Positions 17,479 through 26,792 of a stretch of 64,000 nt of DNA are shown here, one piece after another; within the stretch, counting starts at the first letter, position 1, and each line of letters starts with the position of its first letter. This stretch comes from Lewinella sp. JB7 (lineage in GTDB: Bacteria; Bacteroidota; Bacteroidia; Chitinophagales; Saprospiraceae). The notes under the pieces are model-generated. The model worked only from the letters and a program-made list of their open reading frames with translations. It made no database searches and was not told where the DNA came from. Position numbers and translations under genes: made by a program. Where the stretch lies: the NCBI RefSeq assembly GCF_024297185.1, contig NZ_JANCTD010000006.1, positions 302,047 through 366,046 on the forward strand, in the 5' to 3' direction.

Positions 17479-20400
17479 ATGGGAAAACTTCACCGCTTAC
17501 ACCAGCTTACCGGCTGGGTCGTATTCATTATTACGGCCACCGTGCTGCTGCTCAGCGTCGAACGTACGGGTAGTTTATGGGACGTCGGGGAGTTCATCCT
17601 CGGCGCGTACAAGCTCCAGGTGGTGCACCCGCCCGGGGCTCCCCTCTTCCTGCTGATCGGCCGCATGTTCGCCGCGGTGGGCGATCTGCTGTCCGACGAT
17701 CCGTCCTTCATTGCGGCCTTCGTCAACGGTATGTCGGCCCTCTGCACGGCTTTCGGGGCCACCTTCATTGCCTGGGTGACCATCCGTTTCAGCCTGCTTT
17801 CCCTCACCGGCCGCGACGAGCACGCCGAGGTCGGTGGCGGCCAGATCATCGCGGTAGCCGGTGGCGGACTGGTAGCGGGCCTGTGTTCGGCCTTCATCAC
17901 CTCCGTATGGTTCTCCGCCGTGGAGGGAGAGGTGTACGCCATGTCCTTTTTCTTTACGTGTATGACGGTCTGGGCGGCCGTTCGCTACTATACTACGCCC
18001 CGCGATCGCGATTACGTGGCTTATCGCTGGCTGATCTTCAGCATCTTCTGTATCGGGCTGTCGTCCGGCGTTCACCTGCTGAGTATCCTGGTACTTCCCT
18101 TTATCACCCTTCTGTTTTACCTGCGGGAGCGCGGCCAGCTCTTCCTGACGCGGGTGGGCAAGATCGTCGGCTATCTCTTCGCGGCCAGCCTTCTGCTGAC
18201 GTCCATCGGATTTACCGGCAAATTGATCGGCATTGGCGCGGTCGCGGGAGCAACGTACTTCCTGGGAGGCAAAAAGCTGGCGCACTGGGCACAGTTCCTC
18301 GTTGCCGCCGCCTGCGGGGTGTTGATGATCGGCATCATTCAGACCCTGGTCATCATCGGCGTTCCCTCCGTCTGGCACTGGTTCGAGATCGGTATGGTGA
18401 ACAGCGGGCTGCCCGTCCACATCGGCGTGCTCCCTACCCTGCTCACCTACGGCGGTCTGCTCTACCTCGCCTTCCGCTACGCCCACCGGCACCGGGATCA
18501 GGGAGTGCAGTTGGCCGCCATGGGTATTGCCAGCATCCTGATCGCCTACAGCGTGATCGCCGTAGTGGTCATTCGGGCGGAGGCGAAGACTCCGGTCAAT
18601 ATGAACAACCCGGACAACGTCACCAGCCTGCTCCCCTACCTCAACCGGGAACAGTACGGAGAGCGAAGCCTGGTCTACGGTCCCCAGTTCGACGCTCAGA
18701 TGACGGCCACCGACGTGGAGGACCGCTACGGCCTGGTCAACGGTAAGTACGAGTACACGAACTACAAAGTCACGCCGGAGTACGAGAAGGACAAGCAGAT
18801 GTTCTTCCCCCGCATGTACGACGGCACCCAGGGGCGCCCCAATCTTTACAAGCGCTGGATGGGCCTCGACCCCTCACAGCCGCTGCCGAACGGACGCCCC
18901 AACCAGATCGACAACATCGGCTTCCTCTTCAACTACCAGCTGGGCTGGATGTACTGGCGCTACTTCATGTGGAATTTCTCCGGCCGCCAGAACGGCGATC
19001 AGGGGTACTTCAGTTGGGACGAGAGCAGCGGCAACTGGATCACCGGCATCAAGTTCCTGGACGAAATGCGTCTGGGCAATCTCGACGAGCTGCCCGAGGA
19101 CTTCAAGAACGATCCCTCCCGCAATACTTACTTTCTGCTTCCCTTCCTCTTCGGCCTGCTGGGACTTTTCTGGCACTCCGGCCGGCGGGGCGAGGAATTT
19201 CTGGCCCTGCTGGCCCTCTTCGTGATCACCGGTATCGGGATCACGATCTACACCAACCAGCCACCGAACGAGCCGCGGGAGCGCGATTACGTCCTGGTCG
19301 GCTCCTTCTTCGTCTTCTGCATGTGGATCGGCATGGCCGTCCCCGCGATTTACGAACTGGCCAAACGCCAGTTCCGTGCCCGCGGCGCCGGCGTGGCGGT
19401 GGGTGCTTCGGCCCTGGTCCTGGTGGCGCCGATCCTACTGGTCACTCAGAACTGGGACGATCACGACCGCTCCCAGCACACGGCGGCCCGCGACTATGCC
19501 CATAACTTCCTCGAGTCGGTCGACGAAAACGCCATCATCTTTACGTACGGCGACAACGATACCTACCCCCTCTGGTACGCCCAGGAAGTCGAAGGGATTC
19601 GCACCGACGTCCGCGTGGTAAACCTCAGTCTCATCGCGGTCGATTGGTACATCGATCTGCTCCGCTACCGCATGAACGACTCGCCGGTCATCGACCTTCA
19701 GCTGACGGAGGATCAAATGCGCGGAAAATCGCGCAACAGCGTGCAGTATTACAACCTGCGCAATCCCGATCAGGCGTGCAACGAGGCTCCCCCCATGACC
19801 CTGGAGGCCTTCATGAACGAGATCGCCGACGACAAGAACCTTCCGGTACAGGGCGGCCGCATCATCGAGACGGTCTACCCGACCTGCAACGTGAACCTCC
19901 GCGTGGACCAGGGTCGCCTGGCCCAGGCTCCCTGGCTGACGCCCGACGGAAATCCGGTGGCCCAGAACATCCCGATCCGTATCGACCAGCGCTCGCTGCA
20001 GAAGGACGAGATCGCCATTCTGGACATCATCAACTCCAACTTCTACAAGCGGCCGATCTACTTCGCGGTCACCTGTCAGCCCTCCAAGTTCATGGGGCTG
20101 GAGGACTACATGCAACTGGAAGGTCTAGCCCTGCAGCTCACCGCCACCCGCACCCCCTCCCAGACGCAGCGGTACCAGAACATCGGTGCCGGGGGCATCG
20201 ACGTGGACAAGAACTACGAGCTGATCATGAACGAGTGGACCTGGGGCAACTTCGACAAGGTGAACACCCACGTCAATACCAGTTACGCTCCGGCCATTCA
20301 GTCGATGCGCGGCGTCATGTTGCGGACCATGGACGAACTGATGCAGCGGGGAGACACCGAGCGCGCGCTCGAGATCGGAGACAAGTACTTCCAATCGTTC

Positions 20401-20715
20401 CCGAACATGAACTTCCCCTTCTACTACGAGGCCTTCATCATGCTCGACCCCTACTTCCGCAGCGGTAACACCGAGCGGGCGGCCGACGTGATCGCGCAAC
20501 TCGCCGAAAACACCGCCGACCGGCTGAACTACTACGAGAGCCTGGACGAGCAGGTGCTCAACGAGAGCTACTTCTACGAAAACCGCCAGGGGCAGGCCAT
20601 TGCCCAGCAACTGATCCTACAGCTGCGGGACAGCGGCAACGAAACCCTGCGTAACCGCGTCGAGGGCATCCTCTCCAACTACCTCTACCTGGCCGAGGCA
20701 CCCAGCCCGGGCTAG
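17479..20715 (+). CDS. DUF2723 (GT117 / protein O-mannosyltransferase-like) membrane protein
   Basis: This 1078-residue membrane protein starts with the DUF2723 signature: a first transmembrane helix, then LWDVGEFILGAYKLQVVHPPGAPLF, quoted here only in part, with the Asp/Glu pair and HPPG of polyprenol-dependent glycosyltransferases. About ten hydrophobic segments follow up to residue 670, interrupted by a large loop (residues 360-540). The C-terminal third is soluble and contains TYGDNDTYPLWYAQ, a conserved block of this family. Such proteins are thought to transfer a sugar from a lipid carrier onto exported proteins, which fits Bacteroidota O-glycosylation. The next gene starts 3 bp after its stop, so the two are almost certainly co-transcribed. 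The donor and acceptor are unknown. Confidence 0.9.
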   Translation: MGKLHRLHQLTGWVVFIITATVLLLSVERTGSLWDVGEFILGAYKLQVVHPPGAPLFLLIGRMFAAVGDLLSDDPSFIAAFVNGMSALCTAFGATFIAWVTIRFSLLSLTGRDEHAEVGGGQIIAVAGGGLVAGLCSAFITSVWFSAVEGEVYAMSFFFTCMTVWAAVRYYTTPRDRDYVAYRWLIFSIFCIGLSSGVHLLSILVLPFITLLFYLRERGQLFLTRVGKIVGYLFAASLLLTSIGFTGKLIGIGAVAGATYFLGGKKLAHWAQFLVAAACGVLMIGIIQTLVIIGVPSVWHWFEIGMVNSGLPVHIGVLPTLLTYGGLLYLAFRYAHRHRDQGVQLAAMGIASILIAYSVIAVVVIRAEAKTPVNMNNPDNVTSLLPYLNREQYGERSLVYGPQFDAQMTATDVEDRYGLVNGKYEYTNYKVTPEYEKDKQMFFPRMYDGTQGRPNLYKRWMGLDPSQPLPNGRPNQIDNIGFLFNYQLGWMYWRYFMWNFSGRQNGDQGYFSWDESSGNWITGIKFLDEMRLGNLDELPEDFKNDPSRNTYFLLPFLFGLLGLFWHSGRRGEEFLALLALFVITGIGITIYTNQPPNEPRERDYVLVGSFFVFCMWIGMAVPAIYELAKRQFRARGAGVAVGASALVLVAPILLVTQNWDDHDRSQHTAARDYAHNFLESVDENAIIFTYGDNDTYPLWYAQEVEGIRTDVRVVNLSLIAVDWYIDLLRYRMNDSPVIDLQLTEDQMRGKSRNSVQYYNLRNPDQACNEAPPMTLEAFMNEIADDKNLPVQGGRIIETVYPTCNVNLRVDQGRLAQAPWLTPDGNPVAQNIPIRIDQRSLQKDEIAILDIINSNFYKRPIYFAVTCQPSKFMGLEDYMQLEGLALQLTATRTPSQTQRYQNIGAGGIDVDKNYELIMNEWTWGNFDKVNTHVNTSYAPAIQSMRGVMLRTMDELMQRGDTERALEIGDKYFQSFPNMNFPFYYEAFIMLDPYFRSGNTERAADVIAQLAENTADRLNYYESLDEQVLNESYFYENRQGQAIAQQLILQLRDSGNETLRNRVEGILSNYLYLAEAPSPG

Positions 20716-20718
20716 CGT

Positions 20719-23073
20719 ATGGACAAGCAGAAGTTCGGTACCGCTCCGGTTTTCTTCACGGCGATATCCACCATCCTGGGGGCGATCATGTTTCTCCGTT
20801 TCGGCTTCGCGGTCGGAATGGTGGGGCTGGCCGGCACGATCGGCATCATCCTGATCGGCCACGCCGTCACGATTCCGACGGCCATGGCCATCGCCGAGAT
20901 CGCCACCAACCAGAAGGTGGAAGGCGGCGGGGAGTACTACATCATCTCCCGAAGCTTCGGCCTCGTGATCGGATCCACCATAGGCATGGCGCTTTTCATG
21001 TCCCAGGCCATTTCGGTGGCCTTCTATATTATGGCATTTACCGAGGCCTTCAAACCCCTGATCGACTGGTTACGGGAGACCTACGTGCTGCTGCCGTGGT
21101 TCGATACGCTGCTGGGCTATCCCCAGACCATCGGCATTCCGGCACTGCTGGTGCTCACCGCGCTTATCCTTACCAAGGGAGCCGATCTGGGCGTGAAGGT
21201 GCTGTACACCGTCGTGGCCACTCTGGCGCTTTCCCTGCTGGCCTTCTTCGTCGGCACGACCGACTACGACCAGACCCACTCGGTTTCCTTCTTTAACAGT
21301 TACGAGGCGGAGCTTACCGCCCCCGACGAGCGACTACCGGCCGACCCGGATTCCGTCTACTACCCCGGCAGTGAGGTGGTGGCCCGGGCCACCGAACCGC
21401 CCCCGGCAGCCCCCGCTACCCCAGCCATCCCGGCGCTGAGCTTCTTTACGGTCTTCGCCATCATCTTTCCCGCCTTCACCGGTATGACGGCGGGCGTCGG
21501 CCTCTCCGGCGATCTGCGCGATCCGGGGCGGTCCATCCCCCGGGGGACCCTGGCGGCCACGATCGGCGGCATGATCGTGTATTTCTTCATGGCCTGGAAG
21601 CTCGCGGCTTCCGCCCCCCCGGAGGTGCTGGCCGACACGAGTAACCTGATCATGGCCGACATTGCCTGGCAGGGGTGGTGGATCATCCCCCTCGGGCTGG
21701 CTGCCGCGACCATTTCCAGCGCGCTGGGCTCCATACTCGTGGCTCCACGTACCCTACAGGCGATCGCGGCCGATAACATCTTTCCCGCCACCGGCATCAA
21801 CCAATTTCTGGCCCGCGGGAAGGGAGAACGGAACGAGCCCTACAACGCCAGTCTGATCACCGTGGTGCTGGCCGCTTTTTTCATTTTGCTCGGGGCGCTG
21901 GACAGCGTGGCGGAGATCATCTCCATGTTCTTCATGGTCACCTACGGCTCCCTCTGCCTGATTAGCTTCCTGAACCACTTCGCCGCCGACCCGAGTTACC
22001 GGCCCACCTTCCGCTCCAAGTGGTACGTCTCCCTGTTCGGCGCGATCGCCTGTTTCGGGCTGATGTTCTTCATGAACTCCACTTACGCGGCTACGGCGGT
22101 GGTCCTCATCGGCTTGCTCTACGTATACATCGCCCACAGCAATCCCGACAAACGGAGTCTGGCGGTCATCTTTCAGGGCGTGATCTTCCAGATCAGCCGC
22201 CGCATTCAGATCTTCCTGCAGAAGGCGGATAAGGAGGAGAAAAAGAGCTGGCGGCCCAGCATCATTGCCGTAAGCGATGCCACCTTCACCCGCCTGGGCG
22301 CCTTCGACCTCCTGCGGTGGTTGTCCCAGAAGTACGGCTTCGGCACCTATCTCCACTACATCAACGGCTACCTGAGCCACGATACCTCCGAGGCCGCCGC
22401 GGAGACCAAGAAGCGCATCATCCGGATGGCGGAGGCTACCGAAAGCCGGATCTACGTCGACACTATCGTTTCGCCGTCCTACACTTCCGCCATCGCCCAG
22501 ATCATCCAGTTTCCGGGCATCGCGGGTACGGAGAACAACCTGCTGTTGCTGGAGTACAGCAAGCAGACCGGGGAAGGCCTCGACGACATCATCGACAACT
22601 TCAAGTTGATCAAGTCAGTGGATTTCAACATCGGTATCCTGGGCCTCTCGGAGCGGGGCTTCGGGCTTAAGCGCACCATTCACGTATGGATCACCCGCGC
22701 CCACTATGAAAGCGCCAACCTGATGATCCTGCTGGCTTACATCATGACGGGCCACGCCGACTGGAAGAACGCCGAGATCAAGCTCTTCGCGGTCTTCGAG
22801 GAATCCAAGCTTGCCGAGGAGGAACAACGCCTGTACGACCTGATCGAAACCGGTCAGCTGCCCATCAGCCGCAACAACATCGACGTGCTCTGCCGCCTGG
22901 ATAACAGCGACAGCCGCAGCGTCATCGCCCGCAAGTCCGGAGAAGCGGACCTGGTCATTCTAGGCTTCCGCGACGAGGTCCTGAAGCGTATGAAGGAAGG
23001 CCTCTTCGCCGGCTACGACGACATTGGTAACGTACTGTTCGTCAACGCGGCCGAAGAGGTGAAAATTCGGTAA
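20719..23073 (+). CDS. SLC12-type amino acid/cation-chloride transporter family permease
   Basis: This 784-residue permease belongs to the APC superfamily and resembles cation-chloride cotransporters. The first helix contains GTAPVFFTAISTILGAIMFLRFG, quoted only in outline here, with the small-residue break (STILGAIMFL) of APC helix 1. GGGEYYIISRSFG and the FPAFTGMTAGVGLSGDL block are both diagnostic of the SLC12 group. About twelve hydrophobic segments run to residue 490, followed by a long cytosolic C-terminal domain (residues 500-784) like that of SLC12 proteins. It begins 3 bp after the DUF2723 stop and ends the plus-strand block before the AT-rich island. The transported solute cannot be assigned. 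Confidence 0.88.
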   Translation: MDKQKFGTAPVFFTAISTILGAIMFLRFGFAVGMVGLAGTIGIILIGHAVTIPTAMAIAEIATNQKVEGGGEYYIISRSFGLVIGSTIGMALFMSQAISVAFYIMAFTEAFKPLIDWLRETYVLLPWFDTLLGYPQTIGIPALLVLTALILTKGADLGVKVLYTVVATLALSLLAFFVGTTDYDQTHSVSFFNSYEAELTAPDERLPADPDSVYYPGSEVVARATEPPPAAPATPAIPALSFFTVFAIIFPAFTGMTAGVGLSGDLRDPGRSIPRGTLAATIGGMIVYFFMAWKLAASAPPEVLADTSNLIMADIAWQGWWIIPLGLAAATISSALGSILVAPRTLQAIAADNIFPATGINQFLARGKGERNEPYNASLITVVLAAFFILLGALDSVAEIISMFFMVTYGSLCLISFLNHFAADPSYRPTFRSKWYVSLFGAIACFGLMFFMNSTYAATAVVLIGLLYVYIAHSNPDKRSLAVIFQGVIFQISRRIQIFLQKADKEEKKSWRPSIIAVSDATFTRLGAFDLLRWLSQKYGFGTYLHYINGYLSHDTSEAAAETKKRIIRMAEATESRIYVDTIVSPSYTSAIAQIIQFPGIAGTENNLLLLEYSKQTGEGLDDIIDNFKLIKSVDFNIGILGLSERGFGLKRTIHVWITRAHYESANLMILLAYIMTGHADWKNAEIKLFAVFEESKLAEEEQRLYDLIETGQLPISRNNIDVLCRLDNSDSRSVIARKSGEADLVILGFRDEVLKRMKEGLFAGYDDIGNVLFVNAAEEVKIR

Positions 23074-23173
23074 TGATAGCCTGGGTTCTCGCTCGCTACT
23101 AGGCGAACTGGGAGGGTTATCGCAATTGCCGGCTACTGTTCTTCCAATCTAAATCAGGACGGTGTTCGCCTAT

Positions 23174-23566
23174 TTACTGGGCAAGGGAAGATATCAAGTA
23201 CGGGTGCTCAGCCTTAACTTTTTCTAATATGGATTCGACGTGGTATATACTTAACTCGCAGCCATTTTCATCTAACCACCTCATCCATTTCAATTTATCA
23301 TTGTTGAAACCATCAAAACCTGGATATACAGAAGTGTCCCCGAAGCGAACTGATGATTGGATGCCAGTAACTTCTTGAAGTGTGAAAACCGCTATCATTG
23401 ACCTTCCCCCAATTATATAATCTGGCCCAAGATTCTCCTCGATTATTGACAACTCATTATCAAAGAAGGTCACCACTTCTTCCTTTACACATTTTGGATT
23501 ACAACAAAGTATGTTCAGAAGTAGAAGGTAGATGAGTGTCAGGTGCCACAAATTTTTACTATACAT
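23174..23566 (-). CDS. Small lipoprotein-like protein, unknown function
   Basis: This 130-residue protein has a hydrophobic N-terminal segment (LWHLTLIYLLLLNILCC) that ends in cysteines, so it may be a lipoprotein or an exported protein. The mature part is acidic and contains the ordered block SVRFGDTSVYPGFDGFNNDKLKWMRWLDENGC, given here as a description of positions of about 70-105 rather than a known domain. It looks like a globular protein and not random translation. I chose ATG 23566 because it places the signal at the N terminus; a longer frame begins at 23605. It is AT-rich like the PIN-like gene, faces away from it, and is separated from it by 278 bp. No function is assigned. Confidence 0.65.
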   Translation of the reverse strand: MYSKNLWHLTLIYLLLLNILCCNPKCVKEEVVTFFDNELSIIEENLGPDYIIGGRSMIAVFTLQEVTGIQSSVRFGDTSVYPGFDGFNNDKLKWMRWLDENGCELSIYHVESILEKVKAEHPYLISSLAQ

Positions 23567-23844
23567 TCTATTGCATTTTGAGCAGGCAAATTGACTTACC
23601 AGCACTGATATAAGATGTACCTTTTGTCCGTTTCGCTAAGAAGCATGATACCAAAGAGTGTCTCAGGAGGTTTCGTTAATCGTAGTCTCAGCAATTATAT
23701 CATAAGAACGCGTTACAATCAAAGTAGGGTGGCACACATTAATCACAAACTAAAAGTGTTAAAACAGTGCGAAAAGATACTTTTAGTTGGTTATGTTGAC
23801 TATATTCGCTTCAGCTATTTTTACTTAAAAATAATACCGATTAT
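23567..23844. other. Spacer between the two island genes
   Basis: This AT-rich spacer separates two divergently transcribed genes and must hold both promoters. A 77-codon frame (23615-23848) overlaps the next start by 4 bp but has no family resemblance and poor coding character. TTTTAGTTGGTTATGTTGACTA near 23780 has a TTGAC-like word, but no convincing TAnnTTTG element was identified. Confidence 0.4.
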
Positions 23845-24978
23845 ATGACACTGACCACCACCTTAGAGGCAGAGGTGATTTTTCTTGATTCATCCTTTGT
23901 GATAAAAGAAAAATACTTGCAAAGTCCCAAATTTATAAAATTAGCTGAATTAGCTAAAGACAATAATTTTTCGATTAAACTGGTAAGCCTCGTAGTTGAT
24001 GAGGTATTACACCGGGCACACCGAGAGATTACCGATGTGCTTGAATTACGCAAGAGGAGAACTCAGGCATTTTCTAGCAAGGTAAAAGTATTACCAGCCT
24101 CACCCTTACTGGACACTCTGCAGCAAGACAATGAGCTTGACGTTCCAGCCTATCTCAAAGAAATAAGGGATGAGTTCTCGCGGTTATTTGATAAATATGA
24201 TATTGAGTGCGTAGAAGTTAGTAAATCAAGTGTTGACATGGTCTTTGATAGGTATTTCAAAGGTCAACGACCATTTGGCATTGGGCGAAAAAAACATCAG
24301 TTTCCCGATGCATTTATACTGGAAACTATACTAGCTGATTGCCGGAAGCGCAAAGGGAAAGCATATCTACTGACTACGGATCCAGATTTGCTTGGTGTCA
24401 GGGAAGATATGGTAATACCTACAATGGACTTAGACTCGTTGATAAATTTGGCTGATAAAGTTGCTCAAGCAGTACTAGATCCTGAAAAAGTTGCTGCTGC
24501 ATTCGGCAAGCATCACGAGGAGGTTGAGGAGCAGATTATCAAGAGCTTTTCGCCCGAAATTCTTAGTTATACCGTCAGCGCATTTAGTCACGATAAAAAA
24601 TTTACTGGCACTGATGTATTCTTGCCGGAAATAAAAAATATCCACTTGGAACGCGCAACTGTATCTAAAATAACAGATGGTGTTGCTCGGGTGTATGTAG
24701 ATCGCGCCGTCATTCAATATTACCTCCCCACCGAAGTTCATGAAGATCGTAATACTAGGGATTATGAATTGGGCAATTATGGTGGAACGGTCCGAAAGGA
24801 GAAGTATCCCGGGGATATTAAATCCCATTCAGGAGCTAACAACTTTGAAGTTGGTGTATGGCTGGAATTTAATTATGACGTCCATTCGAGTGAAATTTCT
24901 ATCATAGACGACAGGTTCAATTTACTTTATATGAACATAATCAATTATGATGGTTCAACTACACCGGTTAGTATATAA
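23845..24978 (+). CDS. PIN-like nuclease domain protein (DUF4935 type)
   Basis: This 377-residue protein has a PIN-like RNase fold in its first 200 residues. Candidate metal-binding residues are D15 in VIFLDSSFVI, E53 in VVDEVLHRAH, D155 in GRKKHQFPDAFIL and D179/D181 in LLTTDPDL. The GxxKKxxFPDAF block is characteristic of the DUF4935 PIN-like group. Residues 200-377 form a second domain rich in beta strands, with no family I can name. No small antitoxin gene is adjacent, so a classical PIN toxin-antitoxin pair is not evident. Free-standing PIN-like proteins of this size are frequent in accessory and defence regions, and the AT-rich context agrees with that. The nuclease fold is likely; a defence role is inference. 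Confidence 0.75.
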   Translation: MTLTTTLEAEVIFLDSSFVIKEKYLQSPKFIKLAELAKDNNFSIKLVSLVVDEVLHRAHREITDVLELRKRRTQAFSSKVKVLPASPLLDTLQQDNELDVPAYLKEIRDEFSRLFDKYDIECVEVSKSSVDMVFDRYFKGQRPFGIGRKKHQFPDAFILETILADCRKRKGKAYLLTTDPDLLGVREDMVIPTMDLDSLINLADKVAQAVLDPEKVAAAFGKHHEEVEEQIIKSFSPEILSYTVSAFSHDKKFTGTDVFLPEIKNIHLERATVSKITDGVARVYVDRAVIQYYLPTEVHEDRNTRDYELGNYGGTVRKEKYPGDIKSHSGANNFEVGVWLEFNYDVHSSEISIIDDRFNLLYMNIINYDGSTTPVSI

Positions 24979-25410
24979 AACTGGTTATACAGCGTTCAAT
25001 ATTAGAACAAAATACAATAGCCTCTGTAAGCATATCTAAGAGTTTTAGACCTAACCTTTGTGGCACCATATTTACAAATGTTCCGCACCCCCATTAAAAC
25101 TCTTGACTATTACATTCAATCGCGCTGTACTATAGAAAAGATTCTAAGGTGCCATCCACGCTTTGCGGAAGAAGCTTAACATCATGTGATAAAAAAGCGC
25201 ATTCGATTCACCAAGCGGATGCAAGAACTGAACACGATGCACTGAGCGTGCCTTGCTCAAAATAATCGACGGTGTTCAGGGGTAAAGGCCGGGAAGTAGT
25301 TGATCAAAGGGCCCTTCGCCCAATGAATTTAGTATTACTGGATAACCCTATACTATGGCCATTTGGTAGCCAAGTCGATAAGCTACCTTCCGATAGCCAA
25401 TAGAACACTC
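24979..25410. other. Intergenic remainder of AT-rich island
   Basis: No gene is supported in these 432 bp. Short open stretches near 25120-25240 read like fragments of coding sequence, for example KILRCHPRFAEEA and IKKRIRFTKRMQ in different frames, but neither has a start and they cannot be joined. They may be remnants of a lost gene. The 10-mer repeat at 25268-25277 marks where composition begins to return to the GC-rich background. Confidence 0.45.
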
Positions 25411-26679
25411 TTAGACGCGCTCCAGCTTCCCCACCGACTTAGCGACCACCATCGCTACCGACGCATCACCGGTCACGTTGGCAATGGTGCGGCACATATC
25501 CAGGGGGCGATCGACGGCGAAGATCAGGGCGATGCCCTCCACGGGGATGCCCGCCTGTCCGAGGACGATGACCAACATCACGATGCCCGCACTCGGCACG
25601 GCGGCCGCGCCGATCGACGCCATACTGGCCGTTATGATGATCCCGAGTTGGGTGGCCAGGTCAAGCTCGAGGCCGAAAACCTGGGCGACGAAGACGGCGG
25701 CGACCGACTGGTGCAGGCTCGTGCCGTCCATGTTGACGGTCGCGCCGATGGGCAGTACGAAACTGGCAATCTCCTTGGGCACCCCCAGGTGTTTAGTGGT
25801 TTGCTCCAGCGTCACGGGCAGGGTCGCGGCGCTGGAACTGGTGCTGAAGGCCAGCAACTGCACCGGCGCGATGCCGCGAAAGAACGCCCCGTAACTGACA
25901 CCCGTTAGCAGACGGACCAGCAGGGGATAAAGCACCATCACCAGCACGCCCAAGCCCAGCAGTACGCAGAGGCTGTACGACAGCAGGGCCGCGAACAGAT
26001 CGGCACTCGGGGCTTCCACCACCAGGGCCGCCAGCAGGGCAAATACGGCGTAGGGCGCGGTGGCCATCAGCAGATCGATCAACTTGAGGACCACGTCGTT
26101 CACGCTGTCGAAAAACGCCTTGACGGGCCGCGCCTTGTCGGGGGGAATCAGGATGAGACCGATACCGAAAAAGACGACGAAGAAGATCACCTGCAGCATG
26201 TTGCCGTTGTAGGCAGCCGCGCCGACGATATTGTCCGGCACCAGGTCCACCAGGAAGCGCAGCGGCCCCTGGTCGGCCTGGGAGGTAGCGATCTCGATCC
26301 GCTGACTGGCGTCGTTGGCATAGGCGGCCAGGAGTTTCTCCCGCGTTTCCGGGGAAACGACGCGGCCCGGATTCACCAGATTGACGATGCCCAGGCCTAC
26401 GATCACCGCGGTTACGGTCGTTACCAGGAAGAGGCCCAGCGTGCGGCCGCCGATTCGTGAGAGTTGGGAGATGTCCTGCAGGTCGCTGATTCCCTTGATG
26501 AGGGAGGCAATGATGAGCGGAATGGCGATCAGCTTCAGCGCGTTGATGAAGATGATGCCGAAGGGTTTGATCCAGTCTACGACGAAGTCCGTCGCGCCGA
26601 TTGCACTGGCGACGAAGCCGAAGACTACGCCCAGTACCATACCGATAATGATCTTCCAGTGGAGCGCCAGGTGCCGCAT
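25411..26679 (-). CDS. Dicarboxylate/amino acid:cation symporter (DAACS, GltP/DctA type)
   Basis: This 422-residue membrane protein is a member of the glutamate/dicarboxylate symporter family, which imports glutamate, aspartate or C4-dicarboxylates with Na+ or H+. The re-entrant loop HP1 contains the serine-rich motif STSSSAATLPVT, transmembrane segment 7 has NMDGTSL, and the eighth segment ends with NVTGDASVAMVVA, in which Asp and Asn contact the substrate amino and carboxyl groups. Eight hydrophobic helices are visible. The gene is GC-rich and lies just beyond the AT-rich island. The start ATG 26679 gives the usual first helix (HWKIIIGMVLGVVFG). A TAGCTTTA element lies about 22 bases upstream on its strand. 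Confidence 0.93.
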   Translation of the reverse strand: MRHLALHWKIIIGMVLGVVFGFVASAIGATDFVVDWIKPFGIIFINALKLIAIPLIIASLIKGISDLQDISQLSRIGGRTLGLFLVTTVTAVIVGLGIVNLVNPGRVVSPETREKLLAAYANDASQRIEIATSQADQGPLRFLVDLVPDNIVGAAAYNGNMLQVIFFVVFFGIGLILIPPDKARPVKAFFDSVNDVVLKLIDLLMATAPYAVFALLAALVVEAPSADLFAALLSYSLCVLLGLGVLVMVLYPLLVRLLTGVSYGAFFRGIAPVQLLAFSTSSSAATLPVTLEQTTKHLGVPKEIASFVLPIGATVNMDGTSLHQSVAAVFVAQVFGLELDLATQLGIIITASMASIGAAAVPSAGIVMLVIVLGQAGIPVEGIALIFAVDRPLDMCRTIANVTGDASVAMVVAKSVGKLERV

Positions 26680-26792
26680 ATACTTTAGGTGATGGAGGTA
26701 AAGCTACTATTATCCTGACCCATTTATCACTTGTTCTCACTGCCCCCGGTCCGCCCCGCTTTGCGTAGCTTAGCCCGCTCTTCCGCCCCACC

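Larger units (their letters stand above)
23074..25410. other. AT-rich island between two GC-rich transporter genes
   Basis: Base composition drops sharply here: codons ending in A or T predominate and A/T runs are common, while genes on both sides are strongly GC-rich. The island carries one minus-strand and one plus-strand gene and several hundred bases of unassigned sequence. The 10-mer GACGGTGTTC occurs at both edges (23158-23167 and 25268-25277). No transposase, integrase or tRNA is seen. The composition is consistent with recent transfer. Confidence 0.7.

Noticed and set aside
23615..23848. 77-codon plus-strand frame upstream of the PIN-like gene
   Set aside because: AT-rich spacer sequence with no family match and no start signal; a small antitoxin was considered because of its position but the sequence does not resemble one.
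23845..24978. Classical PIN-domain toxin of a VapBC pair
   Set aside because: The protein is 377 residues with a second domain, far longer than VapC, and there is no VapB-like gene beside it.
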